DNA of 14,711 nucleotides from an uncultured Bacilli bacterium (GTDB lineage: Bacteria > Bacillota_I > Bacilli_A > RF39 > UBA660): positions 1-14,711 of the forward strand of contig CALVVD010000012.1 in NCBI GenBank assembly GCA_944363745.1, given 5' to 3'. Positions 14,637 through 14,711 of this stretch are shown here, piece by piece. A program made the translations under genes and the position numbers. Below the pieces are notes generated by a model. That model made no database searches, had not been told where the DNA came from, and saw only the letters and a program-made list of their open reading frames with translations. How positions within the stretch are numbered: the stretch's first letter is position 1; each line of letters begins with the position of its first letter.

Positions 14637-14711
14637 ATCAACCACCCTGCACTGAAAGTACAGGGTTTGATGTGAGGACTGGAACTCCTTCTATGCTAAA
14701 GCATACTATTG
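14637..14711 (-). mobile_element. Right end of an IS200/IS605-type element (partial)
   Basis: Read on the minus strand: a small hairpin TATGC-TTTA-GCATA (14705-14692), GGAGTTCCAG, then CCCTGTACTTTCAGTGCAGGG as an imperfect hairpin (14664-14644), then TGGTTGAT (ending 14637). This order of a short stem, 'GGA-CTCC', a terminal hairpin and a short TTGAT/TTCAT-type end is typical of the right end of IS200/IS605 elements and the tail of the guide RNA that accompanies tnpB. No transposase or tnpB codons fall in the window. The exact boundary is inferred. Only the far left end or a database match would prove it. Confidence 0.55.

Overview
The window looks like a chromosomal segment from a low-GC Gram-positive bacterium (Bacillota, probably a Bacilli-type gut lineage of the Erysipelotrichales/RF39/Acholeplasma kind; the exact lineage cannot be fixed from sequence alone). 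The evidence is strong AT bias in coding and non-coding DNA, purine-rich Shine-Dalgarno sites before almost every gene, sigma-A type promoters with 17-bp spacing, a Gram-positive style lipobox, and a gene set (mutM, pyk, gmk, tmcAL, xerD, deoB, mnmA, a SpoIIM-like protein, DUF1540) typical of Bacillota. TGA is used as a stop and TGG for Trp, so this is the standard bacterial code.

Layout. 1-648: 3' part of mutM. 649-1020: gene-free but structured; it has promoters on both strands and long inverted repeats, and probably encodes a small RNA. 1050-2553: pyk with its own promoter and a terminator shared with the convergent tmcAL-gmk operon (2547-4406, minus). 4467-5099: an unidentified minus-strand gene, divergent from the xerD-deoB operon (5221-7292, plus). 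7332-7511: a 59-aa Cys-rich DUF1540 protein, convergent with deoB and sharing its terminator. 7512-7905: AT-rich, gene-free, with short repeats upstream of the DUF1540 gene. 7958-8359: a winged-helix-like protein with two membrane helices. 8433-9948: a minus-strand unit made of an XRE-type regulator and a lipoprotein, the lipoprotein being preceded by its own promoter and a structured leader with a terminator. 10052-11167: mnmA (minus), divergent from a large membrane protein with an HExxH motif (11273-12949). 12946-13575: SpoIIM-like membrane protein (minus). 13678-13770: a 30-aa membrane peptide with a near-consensus promoter. 13786-14636: the 3' remainder of an unidentified gene whose 5' end appears to be cut by the right end of an IS200/IS605-type element that runs off the window.

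The housekeeping genes are unremarkable: base-excision repair, glycolysis, GMP phosphorylation, tRNA wobble modification (TmcAL, MnmA), chromosome dimer resolution and pentose salvage. The points of most interest are the leader before the lipoprotein, which resembles a diverged yybP-ykoY (Mn2+) riboswitch with a built-in attenuator; the possible RNA gene between mutM and pyk; the tiny Prli42/DUF4044-like membrane peptide; and the IS-interrupted gene at the right edge. I did not see a defence island, CRISPR array, tRNA or rRNA.
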